Notes under the pieces: model-generated | Databases searched by the model: none | The model's input: only the letters and a program-made list of their open reading frames with translations | Told to the model about the DNA's origin: nothing | Made by a program: the position numbers and the translations under genes | Part shown: piece by piece, positions 41,979 to 49,554 of the stretch | How the letters are laid out: each line of letters begins with the position of its first letter | Position numbering within the stretch: position 1 is the stretch's first letter | Assembly: GCF_004208415.1 (NCBI RefSeq) | Contig: NZ_CP035758.1 | Coordinates: 8,618,001-8,682,000 of the forward strand | Source of the DNA: Ktedonosporobacter rubrisoli | Lineage (GTDB): Bacteria; Chloroflexota; Ktedonobacteria; Ktedonobacterales; Ktedonobacteraceae | Length of the DNA stretch: 64,000 nt | Direction: 5' to 3'

Positions 41979-41991
41979 GTCGCCGTAAATG

Positions 41992-44040
41992 TCAAGAGGA
42001 TATCTTAAGTGCACGTAATTTCTCCAGGTATATCATCAGGATGGCAATATCCGCAGGAGTCACTCCCTCCACTCGTGAGGCTTGTCCAACGGTTCTTGGC
42101 TGTGTACGCGTTAACTTCTGGCGAGCTTCAGTACGCAGATGTTGCACATTCTGATAGTCAAGCGATTCTGGAATGCGCATCTCTTCTAGCTTCAAAGTCC
42201 GCTTGACCATCTGTTCTTGCTTGCGAACATAATTCTCGTATTTTACCTGCAATTCAACTTCTTCTGCCACTTCAGTGGCTAGTATGGGAAGAGTAGAAGG
42301 TGTGGCCATCGCCGGTGTATCACTCGCCTCCACACGCTGCGCTAATTGCGCAACCTGCTCATAGTTCACTTCGGGACGTCGCAGTAATTCGCGCGCGGAA
42401 AGCATCTGGCCAAGTGGCTTGATGCCCACTTCCTGAGCATGCTTCTCGACGAGACGCGAAGACGTGAAAGCGATCTTGCCAAGTTGAGAAAGCGTCTGCT
42501 GAATCTGCTCGCGCTTGTGCATCACCTCTGTATAGCGCTTCTCATCGATCAGCCCCAGGCGATAGGCGTGATCGCTCAAGCGCAGATCAGCGCTCTCGGG
42601 CCGTAGAAGCAGGCGATGTTCGGCTCTTGATGTGTGCAAGCGATAGGGCTCGCTGAGTGGACGCGTCACCAGATCATCGATCAAGACACCGATGTAGGCC
42701 TCGTGGCGGCCGAGCACAAAAGCCTCTTCCCCACGGGCATAGAGCGCGGCATTGATCCCCGCCATAATGCCCTGGGCGGCCGCTTCCTCGTAGCCAGATG
42801 TACCATTGATCTGCCCGGCCAGAAAAAGACCGGCGACAGGCTTGGTTTCCATTGAGGGAGAAAGCTGCTCAGGTGGGACATAATCGTACTCAACCGCGTA
42901 GCCAACGCGCATCATTTCGGCCCGTTCCAGGCCGGGGATGCTGCGCAGCATGGCCGACTGCACATCCTCGGGCAAGCTCGTATTCATACCCTGCACATAG
43001 ACCTCGCCGGTGCGCCAACCCTCTGGCTCAAGAAAGATCTGGTGCGAGCCCTTGTCGGCAAAGCGTACAATCTTATCCTCGATAGAGGGGCAGTAGCGCG
43101 GACCAATGCCCTCGATCACGCCTGTATAGAGCGGCGAGCGGTGTAGATTATCACGAATGACCTGGTGCGTCCGCTCGGTCGTGCGTACCAGGTAGCAGGG
43201 CAACTGAGGTCGCCAGCCATGCAAATCTTCATCGGTGACGGGATAGATAGGATTTGGGCGCCCGCCAGGTAGCTGTACATCTTCGTGCGCTGCTTTATCC
43301 CTGGAGAAATAGAGCGGTACGCGGCTACCGGGCTGCAATTCTGTCTGGCTGAAGTCAATCGTACGTGCATCGATGCGCGGTGGCGTCCCTGTCTTAAAAC
43401 GGCGCGTTTGCAAGCCAAGCGATTGGAGCGAGTCAGAGATACCCAAAGCAGGCCCCTCACCCGCACGTCCACCGGGGCGCGTCTGCGAGCCAACCACTAG
43501 CCGTCCATTAATAAAGGTGCCGGTAGTCATGACCACGGCGCGGGCCTCATAGCGCCAGCCATTGGTCGCTACGACACCTGTTACGCAGCGGCGGCCATCC
43601 TCCCTGATCTGACTCGTAAGACCAGCAATCGTTGTCTGTTTTACATCTAGATTGGCTTGTCCTTCCAGAACGAACTTCATGGCCAGGCGATACGCCTGCT
43701 TATCGCATTGCGCTCGTAAAGCCTGTACGGCCGGACCTTTGCTTGTATTGAGCATGCGAATCTGAATAAACGTGCGATCAGTATTGCGCCCAATCTCGCC
43801 GCCAAGCGCGTCAATCTCCTTAATAAGATGCCCCTTAGCTGGCCCTCCCATCGAAGGATTGCAGGGCATAAGCGCTACACTATCAAGATTCATTGTAAGT
43901 AGTAACGTCTTACGTCCCATACGTGCACTGGCCAGCGCCGCCTCGCAGCCCGCGTGGCCGGCTCCCACAACAATCACATCATACACACCCCCTACCATCT
44001 GCTCCGGGGGAAAATTGTTATTCTCTGCACTGTTATTCAT
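41992..44040 (-). CDS. mnmG: tRNA uridine-5-carboxymethylaminomethyl enzyme MnmG (GidA)
   Basis: A 682-residue FAD enzyme that with MnmE modifies U34 of several tRNAs. The FAD Rossmann start is YDVIVVGAGHAGCEAALASARMG (20-42). Signatures NPSMGGPAKGHLIKEIDALGG, TGTFINGRLVVGSQTRPGGRAGE, GTPPRIDARTI, the catalytic-Cys segment RYCPSIEDKIVRF and NGTSGYEEAAAQGIMAGINAA are present, as is the MnmE-binding C-terminal domain (ILMIYLEKLRA at the end). The frame extends to a GTG at 44112, but ATG 44040 with an AGGG SD is preferred. It is about 50 residues longer than E. coli MnmG, mostly at the N-terminus and near residue 590. Confidence 0.96.
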   Translation of the reverse strand: MNNSAENNNFPPEQMVGGVYDVIVVGAGHAGCEAALASARMGRKTLLLTMNLDSVALMPCNPSMGGPAKGHLIKEIDALGGEIGRNTDRTFIQIRMLNTSKGPAVQALRAQCDKQAYRLAMKFVLEGQANLDVKQTTIAGLTSQIREDGRRCVTGVVATNGWRYEARAVVMTTGTFINGRLVVGSQTRPGGRAGEGPALGISDSLQSLGLQTRRFKTGTPPRIDARTIDFSQTELQPGSRVPLYFSRDKAAHEDVQLPGGRPNPIYPVTDEDLHGWRPQLPCYLVRTTERTHQVIRDNLHRSPLYTGVIEGIGPRYCPSIEDKIVRFADKGSHQIFLEPEGWRTGEVYVQGMNTSLPEDVQSAMLRSIPGLERAEMMRVGYAVEYDYVPPEQLSPSMETKPVAGLFLAGQINGTSGYEEAAAQGIMAGINAALYARGEEAFVLGRHEAYIGVLIDDLVTRPLSEPYRLHTSRAEHRLLLRPESADLRLSDHAYRLGLIDEKRYTEVMHKREQIQQTLSQLGKIAFTSSRLVEKHAQEVGIKPLGQMLSARELLRRPEVNYEQVAQLAQRVEASDTPAMATPSTLPILATEVAEEVELQVKYENYVRKQEQMVKRTLKLEEMRIPESLDYQNVQHLRTEARQKLTRTQPRTVGQASRVEGVTPADIAILMIYLEKLRALKISS

Positions 44041-44246
44041 CGCGTATCCCTGGTTGAAATTGCTAAATGAAGATTTGCTATCCTGCAGATTTGTATTATC
44101 CCCCAGATACACCTCTCCGTCAATATACTGAGCGTGTACTAGTATTTTTCGTCTTTTCGTGGGGCCCGGGGTGCGCTTTTTGCCCTCCTACATATGCTGA
44201 GCTCTCTCCATGCCCTCTACAATCAGGCTAATCCCAGAAAAAGTGA

Positions 44247-44275
44247 TTGACTAATGCGCCCGAGCATGATACTAT
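44247..44275 (+). promoter_or_regulatory. Consensus promoter of tRNA-Leu
   Basis: TTGACT (44247-44252), 17-base spacer, TACTAT (44270-44275), with the predicted start about 9 bases before the tRNA. Confidence 0.8.
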
Positions 44276-44290
44276 CATGTCAACCCATCC

Positions 44291-44373
44291 GGGGCGATGG
44301 CGGAATGGTAGACGCCGGGGACTTAAAATCCCCTGACCGCAAGGTCGTGAGGGTTCGACTCCCTCTCGCCCCA
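44291..44373 (+). tRNA. tRNA-Leu (UAA)
   Basis: A class II cloverleaf: acceptor GGGGCGA/TCGCCCC with discriminator A, D loop with GGTAGAC, anticodon stem GGGGA/TCCCC with loop CTTAAAA (anticodon TAA), a long variable arm TGACCGCAAGGTCGT and T loop GGTTCGACTCC. CCA is not encoded, unlike the two tRNAs at 7.6 kb. A 24-nt tail of the tRNA end is not repeated downstream, so no integrated element at this site is visible. Confidence 0.96.
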
Positions 44374-44469
44374 CCTACTCAAGAAGCCCCTTCACAAGCC
44401 ACTTCAGACAAACCCTTCCAATCATCGCTAACTCAGGAAAGCCCATTTTGTCGTAAAGTCTCCTGACCC

Positions 44470-44620
44470 CTTTTTATAGCAATCCCCTGACTTCCTGTTT
44501 GGCACAGCATTTTGTCTCATGCGCAGCAATTGCTGTGTTTTTAATAGTTGCTATAAGCACATAGAAAACTATCGCATTTCTTGTGACGAATGTACCTATG
44601 CAATGGGCAGCCAAAGAGTT
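44470..44620 (+). repeat. Direct repeat copy 1 upstream of the coiled-coil gene
   Basis: This AT-rich non-coding stretch shares with 45654-45813 the blocks TATAGCAATCCCCTGAC, TTGGCACAGCA, CATAGAAAA-TATCGCATT-like and GAATGTACCTATGCAATG, in the same order and spacing. Identity is roughly three quarters by eye. It lies between tRNA-Leu and the coiled-coil gene; no protein frame is conserved between copies beyond a short MQW-x-AK start. Confidence 0.65.
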
Positions 44621-44865
44621 ACAATGAGCAGGACGGCAAAGTAGAAGATGGGACTGATACCGGCGAAAAGAGATCCTCTGGTAGGATGAGCTGAAAACAA
44701 AGAGAAATTATACAAATGGCAAGAACAACATACAGAGCCCATACTACGAAAGCTGCATAACATAAACCGTCTTAACCGCATAGGTCAGGACTTTTTAGCA
44801 AAAACACAGCACGAGAAAATCAGGATATGGTATACTTTCAAGTAGAAGTGAAGGAGAAGCGAGCC

Positions 44866-45540
44866 ATGGCAACCATTGAAGAACGGTTACAGGCTCTTGA
44901 ACAAGAGCACGGCCAACTCAAGAAAACAATCGAGTTGCAAACTATCGCCATAGGTGCCTTAGTGAACAAAGCAACCCTGGAAAAACTAAACGAGAAATAC
45001 GATAAAATATTTGAAGCCCTTATAGCCCATGACCGTTTTACCAATGATCAGCTTGCCGAACTAAGAAATCAACACACTGAACTAGACGGTAAAGTTGTTG
45101 GCCTACAAACCGAGATGCGCCAGCGTTTCAGCGAGCAGGACAACAAAATAGCGATGCTGGATAGTAAGGTAGCGGGACTGCAAACCGAGATGCACCAGCG
45201 TTTCAGCGAGCAGGACAACAAAATAGCGATGCTGGATAGTAAGGTAGCGGGACTGCAAACCGAGATGCGCCAACGCTTCAATGAACAGGACAGCAGAATC
45301 GCGGGACTGGACAGCAAGGTAGCGGGATTGGATAACAGGATCTCAAGGCTAGACAGTAAGGTGGCAGGACTGGACAGCAAGGTGGCAGGACTAGATAGCA
45401 AGGTAGTGGGGCTGGACAGCAAGGTGGCAGGACTGGACAACAAGGTAGCGGGGCTTGACAGCAAGTTTGCAAGTTTGCAAGCTACCCAGGCAGAGCATAC
45501 TACCTTGCTTAAACAAATCCTCGCGCGCCTACCAGAGTAG
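44866..45540 (+). CDS. Coiled-coil protein built of internal repeats
   Basis: A 224-residue protein predicted as one long coiled coil. After a globular-like helix pair (about 1-70) come three copies of a 25-residue unit (QTEMRQRFSEQDNKIAMLD... ending SKVAG), encoded by a 75-bp DNA tandem repeat at about 45106-45330, then eight heptads of LDSKVAG type encoded by 21-bp repeats (about 45300-45470). Hydrophobic a/d positions are kept, so it probably makes a fibre, spacer or oligomer. It has no signal peptide or membrane helix. The start at ATG 44866 has an AAGGAG SD 9 bases away. I cannot name a function; phage fibre, SMC-like or surface spacer are possible. A 12 bp hairpin follows. Confidence 0.8.
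   Translation: MATIEERLQALEQEHGQLKKTIELQTIAIGALVNKATLEKLNEKYDKIFEALIAHDRFTNDQLAELRNQHTELDGKVVGLQTEMRQRFSEQDNKIAMLDSKVAGLQTEMHQRFSEQDNKIAMLDSKVAGLQTEMRQRFNEQDSRIAGLDSKVAGLDNRISRLDSKVAGLDSKVAGLDSKVVGLDSKVAGLDNKVAGLDSKFASLQATQAEHTTLLKQILARLPE
45106..45470 (+). repeat. Tandem DNA repeats inside the coiled-coil gene (75-bp and 21-bp units)
   Basis: Three 75-bp units (from about 45106, 45181 and 45256) are nearly identical for the first two and degenerate in the third. They pass into about eight 21-bp units each encoding LDSKVAG-like heptads. Length variation by slippage in multiples of three would not disrupt the reading frame. Confidence 0.85.
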
Positions 45541-45561
45541 GACAGAGCATAAGCACCGCGC

Positions 45562-45594
45562 GATACGGCATGCCTATGCACAGCGTGCCGTATC
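45562..45594 (+). terminator. Terminator hairpin after the coiled-coil gene
   Basis: GATACGGCATGC (45562-45573) and GCGTGCCGTATC (45583-45594) form a 12 bp stem with one G-U pair, 22 bases after the stop. Only a weak TAATTCATTC tail follows. Confidence 0.6.
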
Positions 45595-45653
45595 TAATTC
45601 ATTCGTTGAGCAATAGCCAATCAAAGTACAATAATTGCAGATAATTACCTCCT

Positions 45654-45813
45654 ATTTTATAGCAATCCCCTGACCATCATATTGGCACAGCAATTGCCTC
45701 ATACACAGAAATTGCTTAGTTTCTACGAACTATCATAAGCGTATAGAAAAATGTCGCATTCTTTAGAAGCGAAAGAAGCGAATGTACCTATGCAATGGAC
45801 AGCCAAAAAGATG
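45654..45813 (+). repeat. Direct repeat copy 2 downstream of the coiled-coil gene
   Basis: The second copy of the ~150 bp element described at 44470-44620, same orientation. A third short fragment (GGCACAGCAATTG-like) occurs near 45950 inside the isochorismatase-like gene promoter. The remaining part of the 45595-46130 gap holds no supported gene. Confidence 0.65.
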
Positions 45814-45959
45814 CTCTCAGAAGCAGCTCAAAGAGCAGACACAGAAATTGCGATCTCCATAAGTTTCTTAGCGAAACGTAAGCATAGTTCAGCTCCATTT
45901 GGGGACTATATCCAGCAATAGAATTGTTATATAGAGAGGATGGGAATAGGGCACAGCAA

Positions 45960-45988
45960 TTGACATCTCAGCGCATTTGGGGTATTAT
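45960..45988 (+). promoter_or_regulatory. Consensus promoter of the isochorismatase-like gene
   Basis: TTGACA (45960-45965), 17-base spacer, TATTAT (45983-45988), giving a leader of about 135 bases before the ATG at 46131. Confidence 0.75.
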
Positions 45989-46130
45989 TTATAGTATCCT
46001 GCATGATTTGCCCGAAAGCAAGGAAGAAGACGGAAGACGGAGAGACCGATGGATCGCTAAGGACTTATCGCTATTGCACTAAAAAGATGTACACAAGAAA
46101 TAAATGTATTATCAAGGAGTACACCTGAAT

Positions 46131-46667
46131 ATGAGTGAAGCAACAGCTTTGCTAGTCATTGATGTGCAGATAGGTCTGATTGACGGTCAAGAGCCCTCCT
46201 ACCGGCGGGATCTCGTCCTGGAAAATATCGCCGATTTGCTCAAGCGAGCTCGTGAGGCGCAGATACCGATCATCTATATTCAGCATGAGGGTGGTAGCAA
46301 ACTTATTCCAGGTGCGCGAGATTGGCAGATCCATCCTAGAGTTGCGCCACTTGACGGAGAAATCGTCTTATCCAAGCGCGCTGCCGACTCATTTTATGGT
46401 ACGAACCTGCAGAATGAGTTGCAGAGCCGCGGGATCAAGCATATCATCATCGTTGGATGTCGAACCGAGTTCTGCGTTGATACTACTGCACGGGCAGCCA
46501 TCAGCCGGAATTATGCTGTAACTTTAGTCGCCGACGCACATAGTACCATCGACAATGGAGTGCTGACCGGTGGCCAGATCGTAGCGCACCATAACGAAAC
46601 GCTAGATGACTTTGGACATGCTGAAAGCTGTGTCGAGGTAAAGTCGACCCGAGAGATTAGCTTCTAA
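46131..46667 (+). CDS. Isochorismatase-family cysteine hydrolase
   Basis: A 178-residue hydrolase of the isochorismatase/nicotinamidase superfamily. The triad is D11 (LLVIDVQIG), K82 (LSKRAADSFYG) and nucleophile C115 (GCRTEFCVDTTARAA); the conserved cis-peptide lies just before the Cys. Members split amides, vinyl ethers or N-carbamoyl bonds; the lack of metal-ligand His residues of nicotinamidase suggests a different amide substrate, but this is open. The start at ATG 46131 has AAGGAG 11 bases upstream; another ATG at 46104 has none. It is monocistronic with its own promoter. Confidence 0.9.
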   Translation: MSEATALLVIDVQIGLIDGQEPSYRRDLVLENIADLLKRAREAQIPIIYIQHEGGSKLIPGARDWQIHPRVAPLDGEIVLSKRAADSFYGTNLQNELQSRGIKHIIIVGCRTEFCVDTTARAAISRNYAVTLVADAHSTIDNGVLTGGQIVAHHNETLDDFGHAESCVEVKSTREISF

Positions 46668-46684
46668 CCTGACGTACATATAAA

Positions 46685-46721
46685 GGGAGAGCCAACAGCC
46701 GGGGAGGCCCAGCGCTCTCCC
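46685..46721 (+). terminator. Hairpin after the isochorismatase-like gene
   Basis: GGGAGAGC (46685-46692) and GCTCTCCC (46714-46721) pair perfectly with a 21-base loop 17 bases after the stop; no U tract follows. Confidence 0.4.
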
Positions 46722-47019
46722 GTCCAACAGCAGTCAATCCGCGTGAAAATGAAAGAATAGTCAGACACATCTCATTATGCGAGCGTAAAGCAGACATTTG
46801 TCTTATAGACTTGCGTAATGAACATGAATATTTTTTAATTATAGAGTGGGAATGTACAGGTGTGAGAGGGAATTGCCTCCAGGATAAGAGGGAGAGAGAG
46901 CGTGATATATGGTAGGAAGATTACAACTTTTTTAGATGCGACTCGTATACGTCTGTAAGTGATACTGCCTATAATCATCTAATGAGTTAAAATAGAGAAC
47001 TAGTAATGAGCGGTGACAA
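46722..47019 (+). promoter_or_regulatory. Upstream region of the second ECF sigma operon
   Basis: About 300 AT-rich bases with no gene. A TATAAT at 46970-46975 sits 45 bases before the sigma start but lacks a good -35. No typical ECF -35 (GGAAC) is evident. Confidence 0.35.
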
Positions 47020-47793
47020 ATGCTAGAATCATCAGTGAACGTTACAAACATGCTGGGGGGAATAGGGACATTAGCGAAACCAGCGCGAAAGACACGTCGT
47101 AGCCAGAGTACTGAGATAACCACAGGTATAGCGGGTGTACAGGGTATTACTGGTGCAGAACAAGCGACCGGAGCGCGAACGAAGGCGGAGGCCAGAGTGG
47201 AAGCGATGAGCGATGCAGCGCTTGTCGAGCTAGTCCTCACTGGTGACCAGGATGTCTTCGCGGTGCTCGTCGAGCGATACAAAGATGCCGTGCAAAATCT
47301 GGCGTACCGTATGTTAGGTAACGTAACGGAAGCCGAAGATGTGACGCAGGAAACATTTGTGCGAGCCTACACACAGCTTGGCACATATAAGCCCATGCAT
47401 AAATTCAGCACCTGGCTCTTATCGATAGCTTCGCACCTGGCCATTGACCAACTGAGGCGTCGACGATTTCTGGCTTTGCCCTTAGAGGATATCCCATTTT
47501 TAGAATGGATGCCGGACCTGGGGATCAGTCCAGAGCAATCGGCTTTGCAGGGGGAGCAGCAAGACGAGATCCAGCTGTATCTGCAGAAGTTACCCAGCAA
47601 ATATAGAGCCGTCATTGTTTTACGATATTGGTACGACTTCTCCTACGAAGAGATCGCCAACACCTTAAAACTGACGCCTGCCCTGGTCAAAGCGCGTTTA
47701 CATCGTGCGCGTGAATTACTAGCCCGATATATGCAACAGAACGCAACCAGCGAGAACGAGGAGGTGCAGGTAGATGCGCTGCCGCGACGCTAA
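47020..47793 (+). CDS. ECF sigma factor
   Basis: A 257-residue sigma factor with an extra N-terminal ~55 residues of low complexity. Region 2: DVFAVLVERYKDAVQNLAYRMLGNVTEAEDVTQETFVRAY (about 77-116) and STWLLSIASHLAIDQLRRRR (about 129-148). Region 4: LPSKYRAVIVLRYWYDFSYEEIANTLKLTPALVKARLHRARELL (about 190-233). The start is uncertain: the first ATG (47020) has a weak SD, and ATG 47206 (MSDAALVELV) is closer to normal length. The stop overlaps the anti-sigma gene by 20 bases, so the two are coupled. It is unrelated in sequence detail to the sigma factor at 22.4 kb. Confidence 0.92.
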   Translation: MLESSVNVTNMLGGIGTLAKPARKTRRSQSTEITTGIAGVQGITGAEQATGARTKAEARVEAMSDAALVELVLTGDQDVFAVLVERYKDAVQNLAYRMLGNVTEAEDVTQETFVRAYTQLGTYKPMHKFSTWLLSIASHLAIDQLRRRRFLALPLEDIPFLEWMPDLGISPEQSALQGEQQDEIQLYLQKLPSKYRAVIVLRYWYDFSYEEIANTLKLTPALVKARLHRARELLARYMQQNATSENEEVQVDALPRR

Positions 47794-48343
47794 GAGATGG
47801 CTGGATGCCCGGCGTGAAAGTAACCCTGAACAGGCAGATGACTCGGCACTGCAGGAGCATTTGCAGAAGTGTGCAGCATGCCGTGCTTTTGAGCAGCAGC
47901 AGCGTCGTATCGATCACCTGTTTTGTGCAACAGTGCCAGCGCCTCGTCGTGTGTCTACAAGCATCTCAACCGACCAGATCATGCGGGCCATACAACAACA
48001 GAAGAAGATAACCCAACAACTTGAAGATATACATCAGCAGCAGCAAAATAGAGTGGCTCGCTTACGAACCGTAGGCACAGCAGTTGCGGCTATTGGTTTC
48101 TTTACATTAAGTAGTATCCCATTACTGTTACTCGCAGTCACGATCATCCAGACAGATCTAGCAGTGCAGATCCTTTCACTGCTCAATGGTGTCATCGATA
48201 TATTGATAATCCTTGCCCAATATCTGCAGGCGGGGTTGACGCTAGTGACACGCAACAACTGGCTACTGTCAGGGATCGCGTTCGCCGTGGTCGTCATGAT
48301 GGGGATGTGGCTTCGCTTGATGCGAACTCCGCAAGAGGCGTAG
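47774..48343 (+). CDS. Anti-sigma factor with zinc finger and membrane helices
   Basis: A 189-residue protein. Its N-terminus has the ZAS pattern C3 ... H29-x3-C33-x2-C36 (QEHLQKCAAC), which should hold the cognate sigma factor. A glutamine-rich coiled segment (about 74-95) leads to hydrophobic helices at about 98-125, 128-150 and 163-182, so unlike the 21.4 kb anti-sigma it has almost no outer domain. The sensing part may therefore be the next gene product or membrane itself. It begins inside the sigma gene. Confidence 0.85.
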   Translation: MRCRDAKRWLDARRESNPEQADDSALQEHLQKCAACRAFEQQQRRIDHLFCATVPAPRRVSTSISTDQIMRAIQQQKKITQQLEDIHQQQQNRVARLRTVGTAVAAIGFFTLSSIPLLLLAVTIIQTDLAVQILSLLNGVIDILIILAQYLQAGLTLVTRNNWLLSGIAFAVVVMMGMWLRLMRTPQEA

Positions 48344-48391
48344 AAGCGAAGGTCATAGCTGCTAGAGGCAGCTATGATAGGGAGTTCCAGT

Positions 48392-49372
48392 ATGTTAAAA
48401 GTCTTTCGGAGACGGTGGTTCATGCTCACACTGCCTGGACTTCTGGTCCTTGTGGTGTTCTTAATAGGTGGGGGGCTACAATCCAGGTTTACGGGCCCAC
48501 CCACTGTAGCAGCAGCGGATCGTCAAGCAGCCGGGGGAGACTCGGGTTGCACAGGTGAACATCACAGTCCCTCTTTTGGCAGCACTGTGGTAGTTAATAG
48601 TGGGGAGGTGATTTGTAGTAACCTGACCTCATTTGGAGGGATTGTGGTGATACGAGGAGAGGTCAGAGGAGATGTAGTTGCATTTGGCGGCAAGGTAGTT
48701 ATTGATGGGCGAGTTGATGGCAACGTCACACAGTACGTTGGCAACGTCACCTTGCAGGATAGTGCCGATGTGAGTGGAGATATCCATCTCTGCGGCGGGC
48801 GCTGGACACATAGTCAGAACTCACAGCTCCATGGTTCAGTGCTCGATTGCACAAATGGCATGGGTCAACTGCTTGCAGGCGATGTAGGCACCGGTTTCCG
48901 TTTCTGGTCCATCGTGACATGGGTAGCGCTAGGTCTTTTGCTCACCTCGTTACTGCCAGAACACGTGATGCTGGTACATACAACTGCGAAGAGCAAGATG
49001 CGGCGGAGTCTCGTCCTGGGGCTGCTCAGTGTTCTGCTTGCACCTGCTGTCCTTGCTGTATTAGTCGCACTCATTATTCCTATCCCATTGGCTATTTTAG
49101 TAGCCATAGGACTTGTTGCGGCGTGGGCCCTGGGGACGGTAGCGGTGGGTTGGCTTATTGGTGAGTATATCTTACGCAAAATAACACCCCAGCAAAATAC
49201 CCGTCCAATGCAGGTTGTAGTGGGATTGACGGTGTTAACATTGGCAGGGTCTCTCCCCTACGTTGGTTGGTTAGTCTGGATTAGCACAGGGCTACTTGGG
49301 ATAGGAGCAGTTTTCCTGAGCCGTTTCGGCACACGACTCTATAGCCAGCCTAAACAACCACTTCAGTTATAG
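48392..49372 (+). CDS. Membrane protein with bactofilin-like beta-repeat domain
   Basis: A 326-residue protein. A signal-anchor helix (about 8-28) is followed by an outer segment (about 45-160) of short repeated strands: STVVVNSGEVICSNLTSFGG, VVIRGEVRGDVVAFGGK, VVIDGRVDGNVTQYVGNV. This right-handed beta pattern is that of bactofilins (polymer-forming domain), here on the outer face. Four membrane helices follow (about 177-200, 215-240, 240-262, 280-315). The start at ATG 48392 has GGGAG 7 bases upstream. Downstream of and near the sigma/anti-sigma pair it may be the envelope sensor or target of that regulon. The combination is known for Firmicutes/Chloroflexota membrane proteins; the function is inferred. 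Confidence 0.75.
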   Translation: MLKVFRRRWFMLTLPGLLVLVVFLIGGGLQSRFTGPPTVAAADRQAAGGDSGCTGEHHSPSFGSTVVVNSGEVICSNLTSFGGIVVIRGEVRGDVVAFGGKVVIDGRVDGNVTQYVGNVTLQDSADVSGDIHLCGGRWTHSQNSQLHGSVLDCTNGMGQLLAGDVGTGFRFWSIVTWVALGLLLTSLLPEHVMLVHTTAKSKMRRSLVLGLLSVLLAPAVLAVLVALIIPIPLAILVAIGLVAAWALGTVAVGWLIGEYILRKITPQQNTRPMQVVVGLTVLTLAGSLPYVGWLVWISTGLLGIGAVFLSRFGTRLYSQPKQPLQL

Positions 49373-49554
49373 ATGCTCCTGCCAGCGTCTGAGAAGAAGC
49401 GCTAGTCTCTCTCATTGAAGAGGGGGAAAGAGTCATTTTCCGTTGCGAGACTCCACTTCGGGGCTATGTAGTATCTAAGTATAGACAAAAACGCTGGAAA
49501 GATGGGACGGACATCAACGACGAGGAATGTCGTGGGGTGACCGCCGAGGTGAAC

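Noticed and set aside
45069..45581. Long minus-strand Ser/Leu-rich frame opposite the coiled-coil gene
   Set aside because: It is the mirror of the LDSKVAG repeats (reads as LLSSPAT repeats) and has no upstream SD.
45790..45921. Short MQW-x-AK open frame at the end of repeat copy 2
   Set aside because: The copy 1 version stops after nine codons and there is no SD, so this is a chance frame in the repeat rather than a gene.
44291..46131. Possible integrated element at tRNA-Leu
   Set aside because: No integrase, no excisionase and no second copy of the tRNA 3' end are visible in the window.
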